Positions 45,351-57,264 of a stretch of DNA of 64,000 bases are shown piece after piece. The notes below the pieces were generated by a model. It was not told where the DNA came from and ran no database searches. It saw only the letters and a list, made by a program, of their open reading frames with translations. Position 1 is the first letter of the stretch. Every line of letters begins with the position of its first letter. The translations under genes were made by a program, and so were the position numbers. Origin of the DNA: Akebia trifoliata (lineage: Eukaryota > Streptophyta > Magnoliopsida > Ranunculales > Lardizabalaceae); contig CM030706.1 of the NCBI GenBank assembly GCA_017979445.1, positions 26,018,281 to 26,082,280 of the forward strand, written 5' to 3'.

Positions 45351-47070
45351 TGAAAGCGCCCTCGATCCGCGGGGTGCGCGGATCCGCTTTTGACTCTTGA
45401 AGTTTGGGAGTCGCCACCTAGTTATTAAGGTCTAGGAACCAAACTGACTCTAAAAAAGGCAAACTAATCTACGAAAGAGAAAAATAGTTCGGGGATCACG
45501 TTACGGGGTTGGAAGTTGTTAGGCACTAACCCCGCCCGGCCAAAGTCGGTCTCTACTAACTTCCCAAATATATCACATTGCTAAAAACCTAGATAAAAAT
45601 AAAAATAAAAAGTTACATACCTTTCCGATAGCAAGGATTTTGCTCCCTCAGATCTGACAAAAATAGCTCCTTGTACCGTGTTCCCTTGTTTCGTTCTGTC
45701 TCCAGATTTGATTTCGGATCTCCGAGGCAAGGTATCTCCTTATTTTTGGATCTGAACTCTTCAAGTTTGTTATGGATTTTAGAATATTTTTGGAAGGTTT
45801 TTAGGCGTTTCTTATGCTAAAATCGAAGGGGGATGTTAGGTAAGGAGTTGGGGCTCCAAAACTAGGGTTTATGGGAGGCTATGAGGGCTTCTAGACCTAC
45901 TTCTCTTAGGGTTTATGATTTGATACGAAAATAGGGTGTGAGCACCTCTGTTTATAGAATTTTTTTAAGGTTGATTTGGATAGAGTTAGTGTTTAATTAG
46001 AGTTGTGTTTTAGTTAAAATTGTTTTAGGTAGAATTGTGTTTTAATTAGAATTATTTTAGGTAGAATTAATTTTAAGTTAGAACTCTATTAGATAGAGTT
46101 ATTATTTAATTAGAATTCTATTATGACTTTTGGTCTTATTTGATTGACTTTTAATGTTTTGACTTTAGTCTTAATTGATTGACTTTTAATATCTTGACTT
46201 TAGTCTTGCTTAATTGACTTTAATTTTGACTTCAGTCTTACTTGATTGACTTTAATACTTTGACTACAGTCTTGCTTGATTGAATTTAAATTTTTGGAGA
46301 ACCCCCTTCCATTATTTCTTTAATTCTTTGGACCCCCAAATGGAGGGGTCCTCAAAGAAATATCCAACGAACCCTCAACAATTTTGCCTGAGAGTCCGAT
46401 TAATCGATTTTTTAGGTTCAAATTTTAAATTAATTTCATTAATGTTTCACTTTAATTATTTAATGTTTTATTTATTAATTTAGAATTTTTTAATTATAAA
46501 AATTGTGAAATTATCGTTTTGCCCCCGGAGAGGACTTTTCACGTTTTAAGTCGGTTTTTAATGTTCTAGGATGTTTTAGAGTCGATTTTTCGTAAGGAAT
46601 TCAATGGAAATATTATTTTGTGTCATTTATGAAGTTTTTTGTGTAAAATGGTTATGAACTTTATGAGGGGCATTTTCGTAATTTTTTCGAATTCTTTTAA
46701 AATTGGTGAAATGATTTATTTGGTTTCGATTTGTTATTTTATGTGTTCGAGAGAGTTTTCCTAAGCGCAATGTAGGCTCTAGGGTTGTTTTGAGGTTAGG
46801 GGTATTTTGGTAATTTGGTAATTTTTTAGTGATTTTTATCGTGAAGTTTCTTTTTGGTCTGCAAGATGATGATTTCTATGTTTCTAGGGTCGTATTTTCC
46901 TAGCGTAGCGTGGTTTCTAAGGTTTTGTCAATTCGAGATACCTCATCCGGATTTCTGAAACACATCTAGTAACAAAATAAAACAACGGAATACACATCCA
47001 TCATTGGGAATCATTGCGATCGGGTTGACGAGTTGATTAATCAGGCGAGTGCAAAAATGGGGTGTCTACA
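45351..47070 (-). mobile_element. 5' LTR of element A (1,720 bp)
   Basis: Minus strand TGTAGACACCCCATTTTTGC at 47070 to GCGCTTTCA at 45351. Stem-loop at 45505-45535, PBS-like TGGCGACTCC (minus, 45407-45416). The TATA region near 45951 reads CTATAAACAG on the minus strand. Confidence 0.92.
45505..45535 (-). other. LTR stem-loop (element A 5' LTR)
   Basis: CGGGGTTGG, loop AAGTTGTTAGGCA, CTAACCCCG: nine positions with one non-Watson-Crick pair and one loop change. Confidence 0.75.
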
Positions 47071-48574
47071 CACTCGATCCTCGGGGTGCGCTGATCGACT
47101 TTTGACCTTTGAGGTTTGGGAGTCGCCAGCTAGTTATTACGGTCAACAAACCGAATATTGATTTGAAATGGATAAAAAAAACTAATCTACTCAAAAAAAT
47201 ATTGAGTCCGGGGATCACAGTACAGGGTTGGAAGGTGTTAGGCACCAACCCCGCTCTGCAAACGCTAGTCTCTACTAATTTTCAAATAAAACTACATTGC
47301 TAAAAAAACCTAAATAATAAAAAAAATACAAATATTTACATTTACGAATACAACGATTTTGTTCCCTCAGATCTGATAGAACAGCTCCTCGGTACAGCAC
47401 TCCTCGCTTCGTTCTGTCACCGGATTTGCTTTAGATCTCTAAGATAAAGTACCTCCTTCTTAGATCTGAATTTTTCTAATTTATTTATGGATTTTGGGAT
47501 GTTTTTGAAGGGTTTCTAGGTATTTTTGAGCTAAAATTGGGGTATGGATGTTAGGTAAGGAGTTAGAGCTTCAAAATCAGGGTTTGTAGGAGGCTAGAAA
47601 AGCTTTTTGACCTATTTTTCTTAGGATTTATTTTTTTGATACGAAAATAGGTTGTAGGGACTTTTATTTATAGATTTTTTTAAGTACATTTTTAGATAGA
47701 GTTAGTGTTTGATTAGAATTATTTTAGATAGAGTTAGTATTTTATTATAATTACATTATATAGAATTAGTATTTTATTAGAATTTTATTAGATAGAATTA
47801 GAGTTTAATTAGAATTCTTTTAAGGTTTTGACTTGATTGACTTGACTTTAACATTTTGACTTGAGCCTTACTTGATTGAGTTAAATTAAGCATTTGGACT
47901 TGAGTCTTACTTGATTGACTTAACTTAAAATTTTTAATTTTAATTAGGATTTTCCTTTTCGTTAATTAATGTTTTAATTATTAATTTTAGAATTTTTAAT
48001 TATTAAAATTGTAAAATTATCGTTTTGCCCTCGGAGAGGACTTCTTGCGTTTTAAGTCGTTTTTCAATGTTCCAGGATGTTTTGGAATCGATTTTTCGGA
48101 ATGAATTCAATGGGAATATTGGTTTGTGTCATTTATGAAAATTTAATGTGCGAATGGTAGTGAATTTTATGAGGGGCATTTTCATAATTTTGTCAAATTT
48201 TGTGAAAATTGACAAAATGGTTTATTTAATTTCGATTTATTATTTTATGTGTTTGAAAGGATTTTCCTAAGCGTACTGTAGGCTCTAGGGATGTTTTGAT
48301 GTTAGGGGTATTTTGGTAATTTGATCATTTTTTAGTGATTTTTATCGTTGGCTTTTTTTTGTCTGAAAAATGATGATTTCTAGGCTTTTAGGGTTATATT
48401 TTCCTAGTGTAGCGCGATTTCTATAGTTTTGTTAGTTCGAGATACCTCATCTAAATTTTTGAAACATATCAAGCAACAAAATATAGCACTGGAATAATCA
48501 TCCATCATTGGGAACCGTTGTAGTCGGGCTGACGAGTTAATTAATCAGGCGAGTGCAAAAATAGGGTGTCTATA
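47071..48574 (-). mobile_element. 3' LTR of element D, main part
   Basis: Continues the 13-bp stub at 32559 across element A. Diverged relative of the A and B LTRs. Contains the stem-loop GGGTTGG/CCAACCC at 47225-47251 around AAGGTGTTAGGCA, PBS-like TGGCGACTCC (minus, 47119-47128), and TATAAATA (minus, about 47672-47679). The right edge reads GTCTATA (minus TATAGACACC), a one-base change from the canonical TGTAGACACC terminus. Confidence 0.88.
47225..47251 (-). other. LTR stem-loop (element D)
   Basis: GGGTTGG, loop AAGGTGTTAGGCA, CCAACCC: perfect 7-bp stem. Confidence 0.82.
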
Positions 48575-48588
48575 GATGCTCCTCTTTG
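48575..48588 (-). other. Polypurine tract of element D
   Basis: Minus strand AAAGAGGAGCATC directly before the LTR; one change from that of element A. Confidence 0.75.
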
Positions 48589-48944
48589 ACAAAAAGTTGA
48601 GGCAAACTAGATAGCAAATCTATTTTGGTAGATAGTGCGATATCTGAATTCCAAAAATAGTGACAGTTCATTTTCCAGCTTGATTTAGCTATTCGTCTGG
48701 ACGTTTGGATCCTTGAGAGCATGCTCTCCCCGAACTAAAATTGTCAAGTCCTCGAGCACGAGCTCTCACTGACAGCGTCAGATCCTTGAATTTTTAGAAA
48801 ATTCTCCTTGACTAGCAAAACAAATGTGCAAGTACATGCACTTAAAATCTAAGATAAATTTCAAAGAGTTTAAGTAAGAACTGAGTAGAATCTGAGCATA
48901 AAGTGAGTATAAACTAAGCATAATCTGAGTATAAACTGAGCATA

Positions 48945-49485
48945 ACTGAGCATAATTCCGAGAAAACCCTCAGCGGTATCTAAGCATAATTCTAAGAAAC
49001 CCTCGACGGTATCTAAGCATAATTCTGAGAAAACCCTCGTCGGCATCTGAGCATAATTCCGAGAAACCCTCGGTGGTATCTGAGCATAATTCTGAGAAAA
49101 TCCTCGACGGTATCTGAATATAATTCCGAGAAACCCTCGTTGGTATCTGAGTATAATTTCGAGAAAACCCTTGGCAGCATCTGAGCACAATTCTGAGAAA
49201 ACCCTCGACGGCATCTGAGCACAATTTCGATAAAACCTTCGGCGGCATCTGAGCATAATTCTGAGAAAACCCTCGGCGGCATCTGAGCATAATTTCGAAA
49301 AAACTCTCGGCAGTATCTGAGCATAATTCTAAGAAATCATCGGTGGTATCTGAGCATAATTCCGAGAAAACCCTCGGCAGCATCTGAGCATAATTCTGAG
49401 AAACCCTCGACGGTATCTGAGCAAAATTCTGAGAAAACCCTCGACGACATCTGAGCATAATTCTGAAAAAATCTTTGGCGGCATC
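48945..49485. repeat. 3' UTR minisatellite (34-bp stem-loop units) of element D
   Basis: About 16 units of GAGCATAATTCCGAGAAAAC plus CCTCGGCGGCATCT. It corresponds to the CCGAG/CTCGG block of element A; the CCAAG/CTTGG block is absent. Arms are more mutated than in A. Overlapping ORFs are repeat artefacts. Confidence 0.88.
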
Positions 49486-50329
49486 TGGCTGAGTAAAACT
49501 AGGAAGAAAGGAAGGAATATGGGAAAGAATGATTGAAAATGAATTTGGAAAAGAGTAATTGAATCTAGGAATGAATAGATTTGGGAAAGAATGATTAAAA
49601 AATGAATCTGGAAAAGAATGATTGAATTTGGGAATGAATAGATCTAAGAAAGAATGTTTGAAAATGAATCTAAAAAAGAATGATTGAACCTAGGAGTGAA
49701 TAGATCTGGGAAAGGATGATTGAAACTGGAAAAGAAAGAATACCCTATCTCCTATTCTAGGTGAAAGGGTAATGAGTTAATCATTGGATAAAACCAAATT
49801 GAGATCAGAAACGCTTTTATTTGAACCTCAAAGTCTTTCAATGAATTTTAACTTCTTTTGAACCTCAAGGGTTTTCAAAAAAATTGCTATCAAGAGGGTA
49901 ACCTTAAATTTGAGATTCCCATTATCCTTTAGGATTAACATTGACCAAGTTTGAGAACAAAAATGCACCTGGTTTGACAGGAAACATTGTATTGAACACA
50001 TCTTGTAAAAACAAAAAATGCCCCTAGTATAAGGGGGAAACTACATATTAGAGAAAAAAAAAGATACCCCTTGTATGAAGGTTTGAAATATTTGATTACC
50101 ACAAGCGCAATAAAAATTCAACTTTTAATTTTGACTTTTTATATTGAAGATTTTAAGTAGGCTCAAAAAAGTAAAATATTTCCTTTTGAGACTCATCATG
50201 GAATTCACCCTTCTCCCTCTTTGATTCACTTGGGGAAGCAAAATCTTTCAGTTCAATCGTAGACAAGATACTTGTGGCTTCTTAGTCTTTGATTGGTTTA
50301 AGCTAAGTGTTGAACTTGATTATTCGAAC
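49486..50329 (-). other. Element D 3' UTR between arrays
   Basis: Purine-rich GAATGATTGAA tandem stretch to 49740, then the same order of segments as 35706-36429 in element A. No coding sequence. Confidence 0.6.
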
Positions 50330-50590
50330 TTCTAATATTTCAGCTTGAACCTCCTTAAGTTTTCTTCTATTTTTTTTTTTGCTCTAACTTTTGCTTAGAT
50401 TGCCTTTTCAAATTTTTGATCTAGTGAGCTTGCTCTAACTTTTACCTAGATCCCCTTTTCAAGTTTTTAATCCAACGAGCTTTCTTTGCTCTGATTGTTG
50501 TCAAAGTCGTCCTTTCAGATTTTCAACCTTGTGAGCTTGCCTTAATTTTTGCCTAAGTTGCCCTTTTCGAATTTTCAACTTAGCAGGCTT
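50330..50590. repeat. Array of about 60-bp hairpin units (element D)
   Basis: Counterpart of 36430-36720. CTAAGTTG (50553-50560) pairs with CAACTTAG (50576-50583), whereas the equivalent unit in A has CTAAGT/ACTTAG with a changed flank. Other units are partly decayed. Confidence 0.8.
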
Positions 50591-50829
50591 CATTTTTTTT
50601 TCTTTTTTTTCCCTTCTGAACTTCTAGAGTTACTGTCTGATCATGCTTTACTACCTTCCTTAACTTTTTCTCACGGTACTTAGGAGGACTTTCATGCGTA
50701 AGCTTAGGTCTGGGTATAAAAAAGAAAGGAATTTTGAGGTTCAAAAACCCAAAAGCCCCCTTGTGTGACATTTTTTTCTTTTTCTTTGAACTTTCTTTTC
50801 TATTTGACAATATGTATATATTTTTTTAT

Positions 50830-50920
50830 TTTGATGTCGTCGGGCCTGAAGTAACTTCTCAAGTTGCTTACGTACCCCAGATTTTTTGGGATCAGACCAA
50901 AACGTAGTTCGGATTTTTCC
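50830..50920 (-). other. Conserved post-integrase motif (element D)
   Basis: GGCCTGAAGTAACTTCTCAAG, TTACGTACCCC, GATCAGACCAAAACGTAGTTC; matches 36990-37075 nearly base for base over this stretch, more than surrounding sequence. Confidence 0.7.
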
Positions 50921-51048
50921 CCTCCTCTAGGTTAGGTCGGCTAAAAACGAAAAGGTATTATATATATATATATATAAGTTGCAAAGGACTGAGAAAGGAG
51001 ATATAGAACTGGGTAGTAGGAGAATTGATTTGGCCAAAAATGACCTCC

Positions 51049-51962
51049 TTAAATGTAGTACCGTTTGATTTGGTCAAGGTTGGTTGGTTCTGGTAATTCG
51101 ATTCCATCATGATCTTGAAGTCTGTCAGCTTTTCCTAGTAATATTTCTTTGATGATGAACGGACCTCCCCAATTCGGCTTGAACTTTCCTCTAGGGGCAA
51201 AGATAGGTGCTCGATTCTCTTTGAGTACCAAATCCCCGACTTGTAAGTGACGGGTCTTGATCTTTTTGTCAAACGCACAGGCGACTCTTCTTTGATAAGC
51301 CTGCACGTGGTACAAAGCTCTAAGTCATTTTTCTTCGATCAGATTTAATTATTCATACCGTTGACGAACTCAATCTACTTCTGACAATTGACTTTCCAAC
51401 AAAATCCTAAGAGATGGGATTTTCATTTCGACTGGCAAGACTGCTTCCATGCCATATACTAAGGAGTAGGGAGTAGCTCCAGTAGAGAATTGAAGTTTGA
51501 TATGCCCATAGTGCAAATGGCAATATCTCTGACCAATCTCGATGTGATTGACACATCTTCCTGATGATCGTCTTCAGATTTTTATTGGCTGCTTCAACTA
51601 TTCCATTGGTCTGAAAACGGTAAGGAGATGATTTGTGGTGCGAGATTTTGAATTTCGAACACAGTGTAATAACTTTGACTTTAAAGTATGATCCATTATT
51701 AGAGATTAGTTCCGAAGGTACACCATATTGACTGATGAGGTTTGTTTGGATAAATTTTGCAACTCTAGATGCCGTGAGGACAGCATAAGAGGCAGCTTCG
51801 ACCCATTTAGTAAAATAATCGATAGCAACTAGAATGTATTCATGCCCGTTTGATGCCTTAGGCGATATTTTACCAATAATGTTAATTCTCCAAACTGAGA
51901 ATGATCACGGTGAAGTCAAACCAACTAATTGAGAAGGTGACACATGTTTGAGGTTTGCATGT
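51049..51962 (-). pseudogene. pol: Integrase of element D, C-terminal part
   Basis: The last 88 codons (51315-51049) are open: AYQRRVACAFDKKIKTRHLQ, GDLVLKENRAPIFAPRGKFK and GGPFIIKEIL, the C-terminal DNA-binding region, ending near YYI. Upstream to 51962 the core is decayed, with TPYSLVYGMEAV-like and NGQAEA-like segments in different frames. The remaining integrase is cut off at 51962 by the inserted LTR. Confidence 0.82.
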
Positions 51963-53590
51963 TGTAGACATGAGAATGTTCATCTTTGAACCTCAATGCT
52001 ACATTGTTTGGAGTCGCCACCATTCTTTTTTGGAAATGGGTGTGAATGGGCACCTGAATCGATTCTTTTTGAAAATCATTTTTTTATGGCATTGTAGTGA
52101 CTCTCATCCTTGAAAAAGGTATGATCTACCTAAAATCTAGGTAAGGGGATTCGGTTAGAGAATGGGGAAGGTGTTAGGCACCCCATTCTCTCCACCTATG
52201 GTGGTTATCTTTAGATTTGGCCATTTTTGAAAAGATTAACATAACAAGTAAAATGCATAAGATGCATGAAGTGAGTGGGTGCATATAGTGTGTATGTACC
52301 TCTTTGAAAGAGGATTTGATGTTGGTGTTGACATAAGAAATATCTTATGGGAGAAGATATTCTATGGAGTCAACACACCTTTGCAAGAGTTAACATGTTA
52401 GTTTAATGATTTTAGAGAAGTTCCATGAATGGAGTTCTCTTAAATCCATAACCTTAATACATACATGCTTAGCTAGAAACTTAGTGTTTTAACCCCATCA
52501 AAAGAGTTACACATTTCTTCATCATAGCCAAACATGTGTGATGTGTGTGCATAGTGTACATTATGATGCATGATATGAGAATAGGTTAAAAGGACTTCAA
52601 CCTCCATCCTTTCAACCAAACCGCCTTAAGTTTTTCATGTCCAAGGTTGAGGTTCAATCTACTCGGGATGAATGAGGGTTCTCCATTACATCCTAAAGGT
52701 TTCTAAAAAGAAAAAGAGAGGGATAGAAGAAGAAGATGCAAGTTAAAAAATAAATAACAACCACTATACCCACCTTGTCCCCTTGGAGGTCTTGAATGAA
52801 CTTGAGCTTGAGAAATGAACTTGATAGTTGAATGATGTAGTTGAGGGTTGAGAGAGTTGAAAGTTGAGAGATTAGAGATGAGTAAAAATTTTGGTAGAAT
52901 TTTAGGTTGAAAGATGGGGCCTTCAGAGTATGAATTGTTCTTAGAAAATAAGGGTATTTATAGAGTTTTTGGAGAACTTTTGGGGATAAAGTGGTCCAAC
53001 CTTAAAAATAATGAGAATGGATATAAGGTTTAGGTTATTTCTTTTTAGATTTTTCATTTGTATGGGAGTAAAGATGACATTTGTGAAGAAACCCTAAACG
53101 CATTCTTTAGTCCTTGGTTTTTTGTTAATAGAGGTGAGAGAACAAAAATACTTTTGGGAGGGTGAATAAGGGAGTGACATGTGTAAAGGTGGAGTGGTAG
53201 GTAAAAAGTAGACCTTGGTTCATTTGTAAATAACACATAAAGCAAGGGTGAAAGTATATTCTTGAAATGGACCAATGGGAGAACAAAAGTACTTTTGGGA
53301 GGATGAGTAGGAGAATGACATGTGTAAAGGTGAAGTGGTAGGTGAAAAGTAGATTTTGATTCATTTGTAAATAACACATAAAGCAAGGGTGGAAGTGTAA
53401 TTTTGAAATGGACTAATGGGAGAACTCCATGTATGTACTTGGAGATTCTCACCTTTTGAGGGAATGATTGGAAGTTCTCTCAACTTTATGAATTATTACC
53501 AAAGACCCAAGAACCTTTTTGGTTTGACCAACCTTTTTGGGAAGGACATTCTTGAATTTTCACAAGGAAGAGTTGACTCTTCAATTCCAT
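51963..53590 (-). mobile_element. Truncated LTR of the element C family in element D pol
   Basis: The left edge is the LTR 3' end (minus ...CTCATGTCTACA). Similarity to 27762-29859 continues to about 53590 and then stops; the first roughly 480 bp of the LTR are missing. D's integrase N-terminus is also missing here, so insertion was followed by deletion at the right edge. It retains the stem-loop (52157-52191), TATA motif (near 52957) and PBS-like TGGCGACTCC (minus, 52010-52019). Confidence 0.82.
52157..52191 (-). other. LTR stem-loop (element C family, intact copy)
   Basis: AGAGAATGGGG, loop AAGGTGTTAGGCA, CCCCATTCTCT on the plus strand: perfect 11-bp stem, better preserved than in the C LTR at 29633. 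Confidence 0.87.
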
Positions 53591-54350
53591 GTTAACGGGC
53601 AAATAGATTATTGAAGAGAGAGTGGCTAAAGCGTCAGCAAATCTATTATCTTCCCTTGGCAAGTGCTGGAACATGATAACTTTAAATTTACTTACTAAGT
53701 TTAACAGATACTCATGATAAGACTTCAACTTTTCATCCCTAGTTTTCCATTATTCCAACGACTGATGTATGACCAAGGCTAAATCCCTAAAAACTTCAAT
53801 TTCTGTGATACCCAAATTCAAAGTGCCTCATATTCGACTGTATTACTGGTGTTAGAAAAGCCTAACTTAATAGCAATGGAAATGTGGCATCCTTCTAGAG
53901 AAAACAGGACTGCTCATATTCCATACCCATTCTGATTGGTAGCCCCATCAAAGTACAACTGTCATGTTTGATTCTGCGGTTCTTCTTCAACATGCAAGCT
54001 ATTATCATCTGCTAAGTATTCTGCTATGGCTTGTCCCTTGATAGATTTTTGCATAACATGCGTGATGTCAAATTCTGATAACAACAATAACCATCGTGCA
54101 GTTCTCCCTGTCAGTATCAGTTTCTCGAAGAGATATTTGAGAGGATCCATCTGAGATAGAAAGATTACCGAATGAGATAACATATAGTACAGAAATCTCT
54201 GAGTAGCCTATACTAGTGCCAAACAAGTTTTTTCTATGGCTGAATACTTTCGTTCATACTCTAACATCTTTTTACTGATATAGTAGATAACCTTTTCTTT
54301 GCGATTACCTTTGTCATACTGTGCAAACATACACCCTACAACTTTTTATG
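53591..54350 (-). pseudogene. pol: Two RNase H domains of element D
   Basis: The first RNase H end reads DPLKYLFEKLILTGRTARWL and LLSEFDITHVMQKSIKGQAI at 54183-53962. The second, archaeal-type RNase H ends with QHLPREDNRFADALATLSSI at about 53670. Two consecutive RNase H domains are a hallmark of Tat/Ogre pol. Stops near 53960 and 53820 interrupt the second domain. Integrase should follow but is replaced by the truncated LTR. Confidence 0.85.
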
Positions 54351-55190
54351 TGATTGATAGATAAAGAAGAAGTGGTTCACCCGGTGTAGGTGGAATAAAA
54401 ATAGGTAGGTTCAAGAAATATTCCTTGACTTGATCGAAAGCCTTTTGACATTATTCATTCCAAACTGTTTGTTCATTCTTCTTAAGAAGCTTGAAAATTG
54501 ATTAGTAGACATTGATGAATTGAGCGATGAATCTGCTGACATACTGGATTCTGCCTAAAAAATCTCGAATCTGCTTTTCAGTCTCAGGTGGTGGCATTTC
54601 TTGGATAATTTTAATCTTCACAGGCTCTACTTCGATTCTTCTTTGACTGACCACAAATCCCAATAATTTTCCAGAAGTTACTCCAAATACATATTTCTAT
54701 GGATTAAGACGGAGTTGGTACTTTTGAATCCTTGTGAGAAATTTTTCTAATGCAGCAACGTGCCCCAGTCGTTCCTTAGATTTGACTATCATATCATCTA
54801 CATAGACTTCGACTTCCTTGTGTATCATGTTATGCAGTAAATTGTGGCTGCTCTTTGATAGGTGGTTCCAGCGTTCTTTAAACCAAAAGGCATAACCTTG
54901 TAGTAAAGGTTTTCCACTATGTGATGAAGGACATTTTTTGCATGTCCCGAGGATCCATTTTTATCTGATTGTACCTTGAAAAACCATTCATGAAGGACAA
55001 CAAGACGTGCCCTGCCGTACTATCTACTAGAATATCTATGTGTGATAAAGGAAAACTGTCTTTTGGACTTGCTTTGTTTAGGTCTCTAAAGTCCACACAC
55101 ATTCTGACTTTTCCATTCCTTTTAGGCATTGGGACGACATTAGCAATCTACTCATGGTATTCTACTATTTTCAAAAATCCGGTGTTAATC
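54351..55190 (-). pseudogene. pol: Reverse transcriptase of element D
   Basis: MPKRNGKVRMCVDFRDLNKA and FPLSHIDILVDSTAGHVLLS at 55129-54917 form the RT fingers/palm. MPFGLKNAGTTYQRA follows at about 54885, and an intact YVDD active-site box at 54793-54804. Frameshifts separate the blocks (about 54850, 54780) and stops fill the thumb region, so it is inactive despite the preserved catalytic motif. Confidence 0.88.
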
Positions 55191-55480
55191 TATTTTATAA
55201 CTTTTTCTTTAATCTTTAGAGTTAATTCCGGTTTCATACGTCGAAGTTTCTGTTTGATTGGTCGAGCATTAGGATATAATGGAATCCGATGTTGAACAAT
55301 ATCTGTGCTTACTCCTGGCATATCCTCATAAGACCACACGAACACGTCTTTGAACTTTCTAAGCAAGTGTACTATCCCTTTGCGTTCATCGGGAGATAAG
55401 GTGATCCCAATCCGAATCTCTTGAGAACTTTCATTTTTTCTGAAGTTGATAACCTCTACTTCCTTCATTAGAGGTTGAGC
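55191..55480 (-). pseudogene. pol: Pre-RT linker of element D
   Basis: SSQEIRIGITLSPDERKGIV and LLRKFKDVFVWSYEDMPGVS are the conserved pre-RT block; open for 92 codons. It continues in RT after a stop at about 55190. Confidence 0.85.
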
Positions 55481-56131
55481 CCGATGTTCATTTTTTTGTT
55501 CAAGTAATTTGATTATCTCAGGGGGAGGTTCTTCCGTCCGAAGCCAGATTATTAGTTAAATTATCATTGTGCTCAGGGTAATCAAAAATTTCTTTCATTT
55601 CATTAAAAAGAGATGTGGTAACAGGACTCATTGTAGACTTAACAGACTCACTTGATTCAGCCGAAATAACAGACTTACTAGAAATAACAGACTCAGCAGA
55701 AACAACTAACTTACTTGACTCAACAAAAATAAAGGACTCATCAGACACATCACACTGAATAGGACTAATAGGACTGACAGACCCAATCTTGCATGTAGTA
55801 CAAAACTAATTACATGATAATTAGAAAGAAACCCGACCACGGGTTTAATTACAGATTGAGGATATGGGATCCCCTTCTCAACTGACAACACTAGGACACT
55901 ATGATCTCCAATGAATAACTGATCAATATTGAGGGAGTCCAGATTGAGCTACTAGTCTTCAACTTCCTTTTTTTCAGCTTTTGTACTTACTTTTTTTTCA
56001 AGCCATTTCATACCAAAGAAGATTTCAAACCCTGGTAGACGAGTACCTGTGATGTGATAAATGAATGGCTCTAGGAACCCATAATAACGGAAATCTTCTC
56101 ATTCTTTCACAAAATAGCCACTAAGGGTCTT
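55481..56131 (-). pseudogene. Protease-RT linker of element D, cut by element B
   Basis: Ser-rich tract (AESVISSKSVISAESSESVK) at 55748-55518, then at about 56100-55970 YYGFLEPFIYHITGTRLPGF followed by EIFFGMKWLEKK, a block I associate with the segment upstream of RT in Tat pol. The D sequence stops at 56131 where B is inserted; gag and the 5' LTR of D are out of the window. Confidence 0.65.
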
Positions 56132-57256
56132 TGTAGACACCCCATTTTTGCATCCGCCTGATTAATCAACTCGTCAACCCGATCGCAATGATTCCCAATG
56201 ATGGATGTGTATTCCATTGCTTTATTTTGTTACCAGATGTGTTTCAGAAATCCGGATGAGGTATCTCGAATTGACAAAACCTTAGAAACCACGCTACGCT
56301 AGGAAAATACGACCCCAGAAACATAGAAATCATCATCTTGCAGACCAGAAAGAAACTTCACGATAAAAATCACTAAAAATTACCAAATTACCAAAATATC
56401 CCTAACCTCAAAACAACCCTAGAGCCTACATTACGCTTAGGAAAACTCTCTCGAACCCATAAAATAACAAATTGGAACCAAATAAATCATTTCACCAATT
56501 TTAACAGAATTTGACAAAATTACGAAAATGCCCCTCATAAAGTTCACGACCATTTCACACAAAATATTTTCATAAATAACAAAAACTAATATTTCCATTG
56601 AATTTCTTATGAAAAATCGATTCTAAAACATCCTAGAACATTAAAAACCGATTTAAAACGTGAAAAGTCCTCTCCGGGGGCAAAATGGTAATTTCATAAT
56701 TTTCATAATTAAAAAATTAGAAATTAATAAATATTAAATAATTAAAGTGAAACATTGATGAAATTAATTTAAAATTTTGAGCCTAAAAAATCGATCAATC
56801 GGACTTTCGGGTAAAATTGTTGAGGGTTCGTGGGATATTTCTTTAAGGACCCCTCCATTTGGGGGTCCAAAGAATTAAAGAAATAATGGAAGGGGGTTCT
56901 CCAAAATTAAAATTAAATCAAGCAAGACGTAAGTCAAGGTATTAAAGTCAATCAAATGAGACTGAAGTCAAAATTAAAGTCAATTAAGCAAGACTGAAGT
57001 TTATAATATTAAAAGTCAATCAATTAAGACTAAAGTCAAAACATTAAAAGTCAATCAAATAAGACCAAAAGTCATAATAGAATTATAATTGATTAATAAC
57101 TCTATCTAATAGAGTTCTAACTTAAAAATAATTCTACCTAAAACAATTCTAATTAAAAAACAATTCTACCTAAAACAAGTCAAACTAAAACACAACTCTA
57201 ATTAAAAAATCTCTAATTAAACATTAACTCTATCCAAATCAACCCGTAAAAACATC

Positions 57257-57264
57257 TATAAATA
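57257..57264 (+). promoter_or_regulatory. Likely TATA box of element B LTR
   Basis: TATAAATA followed by AAGGTGCTCACACCC. If transcription starts about 30 nt on, the transcript leader includes the stem-loop and both PBS motifs. Confidence 0.6.

Larger units (their letters stand above)
32572..47070 (-). mobile_element. Element A: complete but internally deleted Tat/Ogre element, with a nested chromovirus
   Basis: LTRs at 32572-34279 and 45351-47070, PBS at 45332-45349, polypurine tract at 34280-34293, target duplications CACTC at 32567-32571 and 47071-47075. Subtracting the 4-kb chromovirus insertion, it is about 10.4 kb. Gag, protease, RT and most of RNase H/INT are missing; only remnants of the pre-RT linker and integrase remain, so it is non-autonomous. 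The two LTRs differ by about 2% over their first 390 bp (eight substitutions counted by eye), so it is older than the chromovirus inside it. Confidence 0.92.
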
